A stretch of DNA of 64,000 nt from assembly GCA_965221485.1 (NCBI GenBank), contig OZ244893.1:248001-312000 (forward strand). The letters run 5' to 3'. This stretch comes from JAJEBT01 sp965221485 (GTDB lineage: Bacteria; Pseudomonadota; Alphaproteobacteria; MPNO01; UBA830). How positions within the stretch are numbered: the first letter of the stretch is position 1; each line of letters opens with the position of its first letter. Shown here one piece after another: positions 16,252-24,713 of the stretch. A program made the position numbers and the translations under genes. The notes below the pieces were generated by a model. The model worked only from the letters and a program-made list of their open reading frames with translations, searched no databases and was not told the origin of the DNA.

Positions 16252-16953
16252 TCACATTCTTTTGAGCGTCCAGATCACCTTGCCGACGACACGCACATCC
16301 CGGGCGTGGCAGATATAGTCCTCGTAGTCGGGGCAGGCTGACTTGAGCCTCAGCCTGGGCGTGTCGCCGCCGCCCGGCAAGGGCTCCACTCGCTTGACCA
16401 CCAGCCTGTCGCTGTCCCAGAGCACGAACATCTCGCCCAGTGCGGGGACGTGCCGGGTGACGTCGACCAGCAGCCGGTCACCGTCATGGAGTTCGGGCTC
16501 CATCGAGTCGCCACGCACCCGGAGCACCCGGGTATTGCTAGGGCTGGCGTCGCCCTCATAACGGATCATTCCTTCGGGCAGGAACCAGCGCGCCTTTTCG
16601 GCCACGAAATCGCCGGTGATGGCGGCGTGTCCGCGGGAAGCCTCGACATCGATCTCGGGAACGGGGCTCAGCGGTACCGGCCCCAGGTCCATCTCAGCGC
16701 GGCTTCGCTTCCTCGCTCTGGCCCGCTTTTGCCGGGGCGGGCGCTCGGCATGGTGCAGTTCCTCAGCGTCGCAGCCGAGCAACGCGGAGAGTTTCTCCGC
16801 ATCCTGGTAGCTCAGCACCTTGGGCATACCGCGCTTAAGGAACTGGTGCATGTAGCTCGGGTTGCGTCCGATCGCGACCGCCACCTCGCGCATGTTCATG
16901 CCGCGCTGCCATATGAGCCGGAGTATTTTTTCTCGTATTGGGTCGCGTTCCAC
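16252..16953 (-). CDS. XRE/S24 (LexA/CI-like) transcriptional repressor
   Basis: A 233-residue repressor with an N-terminal helix-turn-helix (MNMREVAVAIGRNPSYMHQF, residues 19-38), a basic linker (RQKRARARKRSR), and a C-terminal S24 peptidase-like dimerisation domain. The catalytic Ser is in RGDSMEPEL and the Lys in LVVKRVEP. Phage CI and LexA relatives use this Ser-Lys dyad for RecA-stimulated self-cleavage; the predicted scissile Ala-Gly or Cys-Gly bond is not obvious, so cleavage is uncertain. An AT-rich upstream region (16970-17060) probably holds its own operator. It lies 54 bp outside the right 144-bp repeat, next to mobile-element debris, which suggests a prophage or island regulator. 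Confidence 0.87.
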   Translation of the reverse strand: MERDPIREKILRLIWQRGMNMREVAVAIGRNPSYMHQFLKRGMPKVLSYQDAEKLSALLGCDAEELHHAERPPRQKRARARKRSRAEMDLGPVPLSPVPEIDVEASRGHAAITGDFVAEKARWFLPEGMIRYEGDASPSNTRVLRVRGDSMEPELHDGDRLLVDVTRHVPALGEMFVLWDSDRLVVKRVEPLPGGGDTPRLRLKSACPDYEDYICHARDVRVVGKVIWTLKRM

Positions 16954-17110
16954 AGCTGTGCCTCGTAACTTTGACTGTCAATATTGTGTATTTACAAACA
17001 AACACCGTTGTCAACCTTTATTGTTCACATTATGTTCATAACGATGATAGCACTTATCGCCGACGTCTGCACTGTGGTCCTCAAGGTTCCGGATTTATGA
17101 CTGTTCGGGA
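16954..17110. promoter_or_regulatory. AT-rich promoter/operator region of the S24 repressor
   Basis: This segment is much more AT-rich than its surroundings and contains the near-repeats tgttcacatta and tgttcataac at about 17024-17044. It also has ttgactgtcaatattgtg in the opposite direction and a stretch of acaaacaaac. It sits directly upstream of the minus-strand S24 repressor, so autoregulatory operator sites are expected here. The exact sites are inference. Confidence 0.4.
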
Positions 17111-17689
17111 CTCCTTCTGCTGATTGGGGTCCGGATTTGCGGTCTCACTCCGATTGTTTTCCGGTTGGCCTGCCTGGAGGGTGGGTTTCGGGATTTGATC
17201 TTTAGGATTGGTGCCCTATAAGCAATGGGGGCCTGCGGGGCTTTTTGTCCCGGTCTTCCTTCACAGAGAGAGGCAAGGGGTGCTTTTCCGCCACGTGGTT
17301 CTTATTGCGTCCATAATTCTGCGAATGGCGTCGGGCGTATTCTTCTCCTGAGCGTGGTTTGGGGCGCTCCCGGTTTTGATCTGTGGTGCCGGTTCCGACG
17401 GTCAGGACGAAGAAGCGCCGTGTGACTGGTTACCCTTACCCTCGCCCTCCGGGGTCTGTTTGGTAACGGTGAGGGGTAACACCGGTTGTGCCGAAGCTGT
17501 CAATAGTTGGACATCTTCCATGTACACCAAAGTGTACGCTCTTCATGCTTCCATCATGCACTGACAGGCCATCAGCGCGCCGCGGCGCAGACAATCCGGC
17601 TTCGCAGTCGTACTTAACGAGGTGATCCAGCCCTGTGCCGTGTCGAATAATGTCTATCCTCCGGGGCAGGGACTCCCGTGTGTCAATGG
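17111..17689. other. Non-coding stretch upstream of transposase wreck
   Basis: About 580 bp without a recognisable gene on either strand. A short perfect dyad, gtacac-caaa-gtgtac, lies at about 17522-17537. The base composition is less GC-biased than in neighbouring genes, consistent with acquired DNA. Confidence 0.4.
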
Positions 17690-18080
17690 CAACTTAGAAT
17701 TGCTCACTTCTCGACAAGGTCCAGGCAGGCATGCCTATCCGTTCAAAATCACCCAGATCGACGGCGGCTCGGGGTTCAAGCCACGCTTCTAAATCGAATG
17801 CCAGGGGTGCGGTACCGAGTTTGAGACGTCTGCCGCCTCGATGACCCGAGATCAATGGTGACGTCGAACACAGCAACAGAAAGCGGCGCCAGGTGCTCCG
17901 CGCAGTGTGGCACCTCTCCAACGCCCCCATGAACTCAACCGGTGGATCGGATTTTTGCCAGTGAATTCAACATCGACAAGCCCAACTGATCCCTTGGCGA
18001 ACAAAGCCCGTTCGAATACTCTCTTCCCTTACTGCCGAAGACACCCCGGCCTCACAAAGGTGTTGAAAAAAAGACAAAAC
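17690..18080 (+). pseudogene. IS481/IS3-like transposase remnant (integrase core)
   Basis: Plus-strand frames, broken by stops and shifts, read two recognisable pieces of a DDE integrase core. The first is YPFKITQIDGGSGFKPRF followed by a stop and IECQ, at about 17738-17803. It corresponds to the family segment PFPI-x-QVDGGSEF-x-F-x-ACQ that contains the second catalytic Asp. The second is FASEFNIDKPN, stop, SLGEQSPFEY, at about 17952-18021. It corresponds to the C-terminal FN-x-RPHQALG-x-TPxEY. The order, strand and spacing fit one decayed IS481-type transposase. No terminal inverted repeats were found. Confidence 0.55.
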
Positions 18081-18165
18081 GGCTGAAGTCCCGGAGAGTG
18101 CGGTAAAGTATGCAGCGCCCGCCGTTACGACGGGCGTCTGGCGATGCCCGCGGGAGGAGGCTGTC

Positions 18166-19563
18166 GTGCTTGAACAGTTGCGCATCCGGAATTTCAAAGG
18201 GTGGAAGGATACGGGCACAATAAGGATGGCGCCTATCACGTTGTTTTTCGGCGCCAACAGCTCAGGCAAGTCCAGCATCGGCCAGTTTCTGCTGTTGCTG
18301 AAACAAACGATGGACTCGCCAGACAGAAAGTCTGTGTTTTTCCCAGGCGACAAGAACTCCCCCGTTCAGCTCGGATCCTACCGGGAGATGGTTTTCGGCC
18401 GCGATTCTACGAACAGGATCGTGTTCCAATATCGATGGTCGCTGCCGGAGACGCTTAAAGTCACGGACCCATTGTCGGATTTTGTGTTTGACGGCGACAG
18501 ACTGTCCTTTGAAGCCGAGGTCGGACTGGACGAAGGACAGAGAAGCACGTTGGTGGTGCATAACCTGAAGTATGAACTATGCAGCGGCAAAGGAGTTTCG
18601 CTCGAAACCGGGATGGAGCGGAAGCAAGGCGCGAGGGCGGAGTACCAAGTGGAGGCAGCAGGCTACTCATTGACGCGTAAATCCGGTCGGGTATGGCCTC
18701 ATCCCGCTCCTGTCCGATTCTACGGTTTCCCTGACGAAGCGGTCGCATATCACAAGAATGCGGATTTCGTGCACACCCTTAACCTGCGGCACGAGCAACT
18801 GTTCCGATCGTTGTTTTACCTTGGGCCGTTGCGCACACGGGCGGAACGATTGTATTCCTGGACCGGCATCGAACCCGACAGCGTGGGTTATGCGGGGGAG
18901 GGTACAGTCGCTGCGATACTTGCGGCGCGCAATCGCAAGATCAGCCTGGGCTATAAGCGCAGGATCAAAGGGTTCGAGGAAATCGTTGCCATCAAGCTCA
19001 GGGATATGGGGTTGATTGAGGATTTCAGGGTCACGCCGATCTCGGAGCAACGACAGGAGTACGAGGTTCGCGTCCGAACCAGGGGTTCACGAGACAGTAT
19101 CGATCTTTCGGATGTCGGCTCCGGAATATTGCAGGTTCTACCGATTGTGGTTCAGTGCTTCTATGCGCCGCCAGGTTCGATCGTGCTCATGGAACATCCG
19201 GAGCTCCACCTCCATCCAAGCGCACAATCCGCCTTGGCAGACGTGATCATCGATGTCGTCAATTCGAGAGAACACGGAGCGGACCGAAAGATACAGTTGA
19301 TCATCGAGACCCATTCGGAACACTTCCTGCGCCGCCTCCAGCGACGAATTGCCGAAGACACCTTGTCGGCGAGCGATGTTTCGGCCTATTTCGCCAACGT
19401 CTCCAGAACATTCGCGATGCTGGATCCCCTGGAGGTAGACTTGTTGGGTAACGTCCGCAACTGGCCGGACCACTTTTTCGGTGACGAAATGGCAGACATC
19501 GCCGGGCAGGCCCAGGCGGCCCAGAAAAGGCGGATGCAGCACGAGCCGGGGTCCGGAACCTGA
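18166..19563 (+). CDS. AAA family ATPase (OLD/RecF-like, DUF3696-type)
   Basis: A 465-residue SMC/RecF-like ABC ATPase. The N-terminal LRIRNFKGWKDTG is followed by Walker A FGANSSGKSS (residues about 28-37). The signature region is SDVGSGILQVLPIV, Walker B is GSIVLMEHPELHLHP, and the H-loop is LIIETHSEHFLRRLQRRI. The insertion between the lobes is short and there is no C-terminal TOPRIM nuclease, so it is not a complete OLD/GajA protein. Such ATPases usually work with a nuclease or toxin encoded next door. Here a broken PIN-domain gene overlaps the stop, suggesting a damaged two-gene defence or toxin module. The start codon GTG is preceded by GGGAGGAGG. Molecular function beyond ATP hydrolysis is inference. 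Confidence 0.82.
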   Translation: MLEQLRIRNFKGWKDTGTIRMAPITLFFGANSSGKSSIGQFLLLLKQTMDSPDRKSVFFPGDKNSPVQLGSYREMVFGRDSTNRIVFQYRWSLPETLKVTDPLSDFVFDGDRLSFEAEVGLDEGQRSTLVVHNLKYELCSGKGVSLETGMERKQGARAEYQVEAAGYSLTRKSGRVWPHPAPVRFYGFPDEAVAYHKNADFVHTLNLRHEQLFRSLFYLGPLRTRAERLYSWTGIEPDSVGYAGEGTVAAILAARNRKISLGYKRRIKGFEEIVAIKLRDMGLIEDFRVTPISEQRQEYEVRVRTRGSRDSIDLSDVGSGILQVLPIVVQCFYAPPGSIVLMEHPELHLHPSAQSALADVIIDVVNSREHGADRKIQLIIETHSEHFLRRLQRRIAEDTLSASDVSAYFANVSRTFAMLDPLEVDLLGNVRNWPDHFFGDEMADIAGQAQAAQKRRMQHEPGSGT

Positions 19564-19863
19564 AGTTGCCAAAGAGGTGTCTTATCGACACGAAAGTGCC
19601 GAAAACGGCCGATCTCGCAACACATTGCCGCCGCGCGATCATTCAAGGGCAGCATCCTCCTGACGGGTGACCGGGATTTGCGCGAAGTGGCAACTGACGA
19701 GGGAATTAAAGTCCATGGAGTACCATGGATCATCGATCAGCTTGCAGCAGCCGAGGTCTGCGATCGGGAACTGCTCATCGAAGCACTGGATATCAGGAAG
19801 TCCGACGATTCAGTATTTCTTCCTCCACACCTCATCGATCGGCGGTTCTGTGACCTTCAATGA
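19561..19863 (+). pseudogene. PIN-domain protein with internal deletion
   Basis: Immediately overlapping the ATPase stop, one frame reads LKLPKRCLIDTKVPKTADLA, an N-terminal PIN signature (strand plus catalytic Asp and the DTNVP-like motif). From about 19600 a different frame reads RSFKGSILLTGDRDLREVA and then IKVHGVPWIIDQL up to the stop at 19863. That matches the end of a PIN domain (GDxDL with the fourth acidic residue). The roughly 80-100 residues that normally lie between are missing, so the gene appears collapsed by an internal deletion with a frame change. PIN proteins are metal-dependent RNases. Together with the upstream ATPase this looks like the inactivated effector of a two-gene module. 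Confidence 0.5.
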
Positions 19864-20226
19864 TTCCGACAGCGCGAGGCAATCGATTTTCCCGCAAGAC
19901 TCGCTCGGACACGTCAGGCAACACCGGCACCAGGTTGGAGCCCCTCTGGCAAGCTGGGCGGCAGCTGTGGGTCACGGGCGAACTCCGCCAAAATCCCGAT
20001 TTCAGAGTTGGCCAGCGGCATTCTGGCGGACACTTCCCGGATCTCGCGCCCCGGAAATGTCCGCTGGGCCGATGTCACCCGATCACCGCGTTCTTATTGC
20101 CCCGGGCGAGACGGGTCAGCGCTGCGCTGCGATTGCCGCCCGTCTGCGGAGGCCAAAATCGATCCGGAGATGAGCGGTGCGATGTCCAATACCCTGATCG
20201 CAAGCCTCTGATCGGGCGAAATCATT
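19864..20226. other. Non-coding gap between PIN remnant and subtilase gene
   Basis: About 360 bp with no recognisable product on either strand. The minus-strand subtilase ends at its right edge. No terminator hairpin with a T-run was noticed. Confidence 0.35.
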
Positions 20227-22473
20227 TCAGAACCGAAATTCCGCCCGGGCGCCCGCGACGATCCGGGTATCCCCGAAGCCGTCATGAATGATCTTCACCC
20301 CGGTACCGTAAGCCGCGTTCGGCGCAGCTTCATAACGAATGCTTGCACCGAACTGGTCAAGGCCCAGCAATGCTTCCTGATTGATCAGGATGTCATCATG
20401 ATCAATGCGACCGTCCTGGTCGATGCTGCGCGCTGCCCGGATACGAACCTGACCCGAACGAAAGGGACGCTCCTGCGACCAGAACGAATGCAATGTTGTC
20501 CTGTCCGTCAGGTTGATCGAAAGGTCGACCTTCGCAACCGCAACAAGCGTATCGTCAAGAAGGACCATTGCTCCATCCTTCGGAGTCAGGTAAGTGACCC
20601 GGCTTCCCAATCCGATCTTCACGGAACCGCTATCGACAAGCGTGTGTCCGTATCCGACATCAACACTGTCTCCGGACAGTGCAAAGGCGCCGGAGCCACC
20701 GATACCGGAAGGATGTTTCAGATCGGAAGCAAACGACATGGCGAGCGCTCCATTGGACTGCGGTCCGACAAGGGACGCTGAAATCACCGAACGCGGGCTC
20801 CAGCCCTGGATTCCGAAGCCGTCTCCCCGCAACTCGCCAGGATTTGTGACCGCGCTTGCCTGAAAGTTCCCTGCAGCCGAAGCAAATCGGACAGCCATCC
20901 CCAGCGCATCATGTCCCATTCGGTAGTCTCCATGCGGGAGGGGAACGCCTGTCAGGTTTGCAAAACCGCTCACGAGATCCGTTCCGTGTCCCGATCCGAA
21001 GAACCAGGCTCCGGTGGACTGAGCGTCAGCCCGAAAGCCTTGCCCGGTCATTGTGATCTGCGTTTCCTGGATTTTTCCGGCCCGGGTGAGGTTGGGGATA
21101 ATGAAATCGAGGTCTGGCAGCGACAGGGCCTGGCGGGTGGGATTCGTGAATTCGCTGACGGAGACGAGGAAGGGAGCGCGTTGATAGCTGTCGAGAACCA
21201 GTGCCATTTCACCCGCCAGGTGACTCGATATGACTGTTTTCGGTAGCGAGAGCCGTGCATCTCGAGTGGTGATGACGGGTCCATCATCGGACCGACCGAG
21301 CGCGAACAGGAGACCGCCGACCGGTCGCGAGGCTGCATCGAGGTCAAGCAGCCCCTGCCCATAAATGGCGGGGTCATCATAAGGGGCACTCCTGTTGGCC
21401 GTAGCGAGGACACGGTTCCGGACATCCTGATAGCTCAGGTTTGGAAACATGCTCTTCAGGCCGGCAAGGGCGCCACTCACATGAGGAGCGGCCATGGAGG
21501 TCCCCTGGAGGAGTCTGTAGCCATCAGGGGGAACCGTGGACCAGATTCCCGGAACGTCAGGCGCTCCACCCGCCGGTTGCTCGCTGTCGCTCGCGCCACC
21601 GCCCGGAGCCGCAAGACACCAGCGGGCAGCGACCCCGCATGCCTGGGAGTAGGATGCGAGCTCCCCGTCATCACCAACCGCAGCTACCGCCAGCCAGCCT
21701 CTCTCCAGATCAGGATCAATGTCCGGCCAACCTGCGTGAAAGCCGGGCTGGTCGAGACCACTGTTTCCCGTACCCCATACCTGGACTCCGCCGGCGCTGA
21801 CAAAGCGGTGGTAGGCGGGCAAACTTTCCCGGAATGCCTCGTTCAACCAGTCGCGGTCCACAGCATACACACCGCTGATGGTGATCGAGATATCAGTCGC
21901 GACGTCAATCTTGCCCCAACTGTTGTTTACGATTCGCGCTCCGTGTTCCCGAAAAACGTCTGTGGCCTTTCCGAGTTCGATGTCGTCGATATCATCGTTG
22001 GCATCGAATTCCAGGGCGTAGGATGCAAGACTTGCGTCATAGGCCACGCCATGCATTCCAAAATCGTTCTTTCGGGCAGCGATCAGCCCGGATACGTGGG
22101 TGCCGTGCCCGCTGAACACCGGGTTCGTGTCAAGTGGGTTGACGCCCTCGAAGCTGTCCACGAGATTGTACTTTCCCTCCAGATCGGGATGATCGGGTGT
22201 GGCTCCTCCGTCAAGCATGCCCACTGTAATCCCGCGCCCGGTTCCACCCCGGGCGTACATTGCCGAGGCCTTGATGAGGCCAAGCCCTGCTTGCGCCTTG
22301 TATTCGTCGGTCTCCCAATCGCCGGGAGTAGGGGTTGGCGTAGGCGTCGGGGTTGTGACAGGGGGAGGTTGACCGGATCCCCCACCGCCACCGCCGCCTC
22401 CACCGCCACATCCCGGCAAGGTGAATATGACGGGAAGGCAAATGAGAGCGACAAACGAGGGTCTAGTGAGCAT
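20227..22473 (-). CDS. S8 family serine peptidase, lipoprotein with beta-barrel-like C-terminus
   Basis: A 748-residue exported subtilisin-like protease. The signal peptide ends in a lipobox, LPGC, followed by about ten glycines and a Pro/Thr tether (TTPTPTPTPTPGD). Catalytic triad: Asp in GITVGMLDGGATPDHP (DGG instead of the usual DSG), His in GHGTHVSGLIAA, Ser in LQGTSMAAPHVSGALAG. After about residue 430 the sequence is beta-rich and ends in GARAEFRF, a terminal aromatic typical of outer-membrane barrels, so an autotransporter-like arrangement is likely although the barrel is poorly defined. I chose the Met three codons into the longer frame (MLTRPSF) because an AGGGG lies nine bases upstream of it. 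Related alphaproteobacterial proteases have the same lipobox plus glycine tether. Confidence 0.87.
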   Translation of the reverse strand: MLTRPSFVALICLPVIFTLPGCGGGGGGGGGGSGQPPPVTTPTPTPTPTPGDWETDEYKAQAGLGLIKASAMYARGGTGRGITVGMLDGGATPDHPDLEGKYNLVDSFEGVNPLDTNPVFSGHGTHVSGLIAARKNDFGMHGVAYDASLASYALEFDANDDIDDIELGKATDVFREHGARIVNNSWGKIDVATDISITISGVYAVDRDWLNEAFRESLPAYHRFVSAGGVQVWGTGNSGLDQPGFHAGWPDIDPDLERGWLAVAAVGDDGELASYSQACGVAARWCLAAPGGGASDSEQPAGGAPDVPGIWSTVPPDGYRLLQGTSMAAPHVSGALAGLKSMFPNLSYQDVRNRVLATANRSAPYDDPAIYGQGLLDLDAASRPVGGLLFALGRSDDGPVITTRDARLSLPKTVISSHLAGEMALVLDSYQRAPFLVSVSEFTNPTRQALSLPDLDFIIPNLTRAGKIQETQITMTGQGFRADAQSTGAWFFGSGHGTDLVSGFANLTGVPLPHGDYRMGHDALGMAVRFASAAGNFQASAVTNPGELRGDGFGIQGWSPRSVISASLVGPQSNGALAMSFASDLKHPSGIGGSGAFALSGDSVDVGYGHTLVDSGSVKIGLGSRVTYLTPKDGAMVLLDDTLVAVAKVDLSINLTDRTTLHSFWSQERPFRSGQVRIRAARSIDQDGRIDHDDILINQEALLGLDQFGASIRYEAAPNAAYGTGVKIIHDGFGDTRIVAGARAEFRF

Positions 22474-23088
22474 TTCAGGCATCCCCTGTCTCTTGACTGT
22501 GTCTCAGCGATCCGTGGGTCGCATGGGATTTTGTGTGATGCTGTGCAGCTTCCATGAGAGAACCCTCCTTTCGGCAGGGTGGAACTCACGCGGCAACATG
22601 TTTGACCAACAGTAAGTGGGCTGCCTCAATTCGAATCGTGAAGCCCGCCCGTCACAACACATCTCTGCGGTCATTCCTTGCTCTGATTTCTGTTTGAGGC
22701 TGATGACAACCGTCCCGCGCCGGTTGGGTGAGGCGCCCTTGCCAGACCGCGGAAGAGCCTGCAAAACCGGAGCGTAAGGTATCTGATCACTGTATCCTGT
22801 CGCACCCTGCCGGCTTCCAGGCTTCCGATCCATGATTTCTGGTCCGCTTCGAGCAGCAACGCCTATGCTATGGGAGCCCTTTCCCTGACTCAACCATAGA
22901 TGTCCCGGATTAAACCGTATCCTGCCATTGCGAGCCCGTCGGGTCTGCCCACGGGGGAATGTCTCCCGTCAGTGTCTTCCTGGGGTCCAGTATCGTTGTC
23001 AGACTCCACGCTTCGAGACTCATTGCTCGAGAAAGCTGCTCCACATCCTCTTCGAATAAATCCATCCGGTAGTCTGTCAGACAACACC

Positions 23089-23115
23089 GAATAGCGCGCG
23101 CTGGGCGCGCTATTC
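23089..23115. terminator. 11-bp perfect inverted repeat
   Basis: gaatagcgcgc and gcgcgctattc pair perfectly across a 5-base loop. No T-run follows on either strand, so it may be a Rho-independent-like or purely structural element, or a protein-binding palindrome. It lies in the intergenic region between two minus-strand genes. Confidence 0.45.
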
Positions 23116-23305
23116 ATAGTGACCTGACACAAGGTCCCGTCAATCCACTCGCATGGTACCAGGACAGAACGGCCGGGTCCGCCGGGTGCATCGATAGCAC
23201 CTCGCCATCCGGCGTCTGATGCTCATGGTCCCTCGGCACCAAAAATGACGCGGCGATCCTGCGGCAAACCCTCGCCTGCAGGCTTCTCACCGGTTTTCTG
23301 CTCGA

Positions 23306-23328
23306 CCCCCTGCAAGCCGAGCAGGGGG
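23306..23328 (-). terminator. Hairpin downstream of the second MetE-like gene
   Basis: An 8-bp stem (ccccctgc / gcaggggg) with a 7-base loop lies about 38 bp past the stop codon of the minus-strand gene ending at 23367. Position and strength suit a transcript terminator, though a clear T-tract is missing. Confidence 0.4.
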
Positions 23329-23366
23329 GAGCCCTCCGTCGGACCGAGATCATCTCTCACGCGCTG

Positions 23367-24431
23367 TCATGCGCGCAGCATCTGTTTCTGATCCTCCAGC
23401 GCGACCGCAGCTATTGCATGGGCCTCCAGATTTCCCGGTATCCTGCCGGGATCCGAACGGCCCCATCCGCATTCGGATCCAATTCCGTCCACCCGGACAT
23501 GCGCCAGGGCCCTTTTCAGCCGGCTGAGATTCCCGACCGGATCCTCCGGGTGAAGGCAACCCATATAGAGCTCGGTTTCCGGTGACAGGCTAAGCTCCGC
23601 GAGCGGCGCGAAATAAGCATCATCGTCGCGGTCCCTGGGCACCGGAATATGAAAGAATGTGATCTCGCGTTTCACGGAAGCCTGAATGCCGTGCATGATC
23701 TCGACCATGTTTGCGGTATCCCGAGGCTGAACCAGATGTTCGTCCCTGGGGCTTCCGTAGCAAAGGTGATATCCAAGCTCGATACCCGGAGGAACTGCAT
23801 CGCCGATGCGCCCGAGAATGGAGAGGATCTCATCCTTGTAATCGGGCCTCTGATAATCGAAATACCGTTCCCACATGAGGACCTCCTGGCAGACATCCCA
23901 CTGGATCGACAGGCGCTCGTGAGGCAGGGTGGCGATCTCGGCCACTTCTTCGAGCACATGGCGCGTGTAGACCGGAATGAAATCATCAAGCGCGCGTGGA
24001 GCGACAAAATTGTAAGCAGGCGCCAGTGGTGTTGGCAGAGACACCTGAAACCTGACACCGGCGGGGATGACGCCGTCTGCTTGCAACCGGTCAAACGTCG
24101 CGAACGACTCTTTTGCGCTATCGCCATAACCGGTGGTGAACGTCACCTGATCCGGATCCACACCATCCCGGAATTTTGCTCTCGGAATCTCGCGAAGCAG
24201 CTGCCCGTCCCACTGACGCCAGGCAAGCGGCGGTGTTTCCGGATCGGTCTCCATGTCCCGATGCGTGTTCAGGTATTCCTGAAAAAACCGGATCCATCCG
24301 ATGCGTTTTCCGGTTTCTCCGTCGGGGAGGCGGACCAGATGGGGGCCGACAGCCTTGCTGACCGTACGGAAAACCTCTTCAGCGTTGTCGAGCGGGATAC
24401 TTCCCACGAGATGGACGACAGAATTTGACAC
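23367..24431 (-). CDS. MetE/UroD-like TIM-barrel protein
   Basis: A 354-residue barrel protein distantly related to cobalamin-independent methionine synthase. The N-terminus VVHLVGSIPLDNAEEVF and RLPDGETGKRIGWI are characteristic of a subgroup annotated only as methionine-synthase-II-like. Possible zinc ligands are in GYHLCYGSP (HxC) and GSECGWGRSD (Cys), with Glu before the latter. The folate-binding N-terminal half of true MetE is absent. It stands alone between the helicase and the subtilase. Substrate unknown; a methyl or alkyl transfer to a thiol is the family expectation. Confidence 0.72.
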   Translation of the reverse strand: MSNSVVHLVGSIPLDNAEEVFRTVSKAVGPHLVRLPDGETGKRIGWIRFFQEYLNTHRDMETDPETPPLAWRQWDGQLLREIPRAKFRDGVDPDQVTFTTGYGDSAKESFATFDRLQADGVIPAGVRFQVSLPTPLAPAYNFVAPRALDDFIPVYTRHVLEEVAEIATLPHERLSIQWDVCQEVLMWERYFDYQRPDYKDEILSILGRIGDAVPPGIELGYHLCYGSPRDEHLVQPRDTANMVEIMHGIQASVKREITFFHIPVPRDRDDDAYFAPLAELSLSPETELYMGCLHPEDPVGNLSRLKRALAHVRVDGIGSECGWGRSDPGRIPGNLEAHAIAAVALEDQKQMLRA

Positions 24432-24713
24432 AGCAGTCTTCTCCCTTTTGCTCCCGGGTCTTAAAGGCAGGTCTCTCGGCGACTTCCTGCCCGGATCCCC
24501 CGATATTTTTCGGATCCGTCATGGTGGCAGGATCTGGGGCCTGATGGCAGCCCTTGTGCCGAGGGGCCAGAGTGCCCGCTGTCCGGAAAACGGGACATCG
24601 GGGGGGTCTGCCGCGAAGCCGCCGAGGCCTGCTTCGCCTGTCCGGCAACACGAAACAGGACGCCAACCGAGAATCGGGTCGATCGGGCGCTGTCATTCGG
24701 CGCTCCCGCATGT
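24432..24713. other. Gap between MetE-like gene and helicase
   Basis: About 280 bp with no gene. It should contain the promoter of the minus-strand MetE-like gene and the 3' region of the helicase transcript. Confidence 0.35.

Larger units (their letters stand above)
22474..23366. other. Large intergenic region with two hairpins
   Basis: About 890 bp without a convincing gene. It contains the subtilase promoter side and two strong dyads (23089-23115 and 23306-23328), listed separately. Frames around 22890-23130 have low-complexity or artefactual composition. Confidence 0.4.

Noticed and set aside
17522..17537. Short dyad gtacac-caaa-gtgtac as an operator
   Set aside because: Too short and isolated from any recognised gene start to support a regulatory call.
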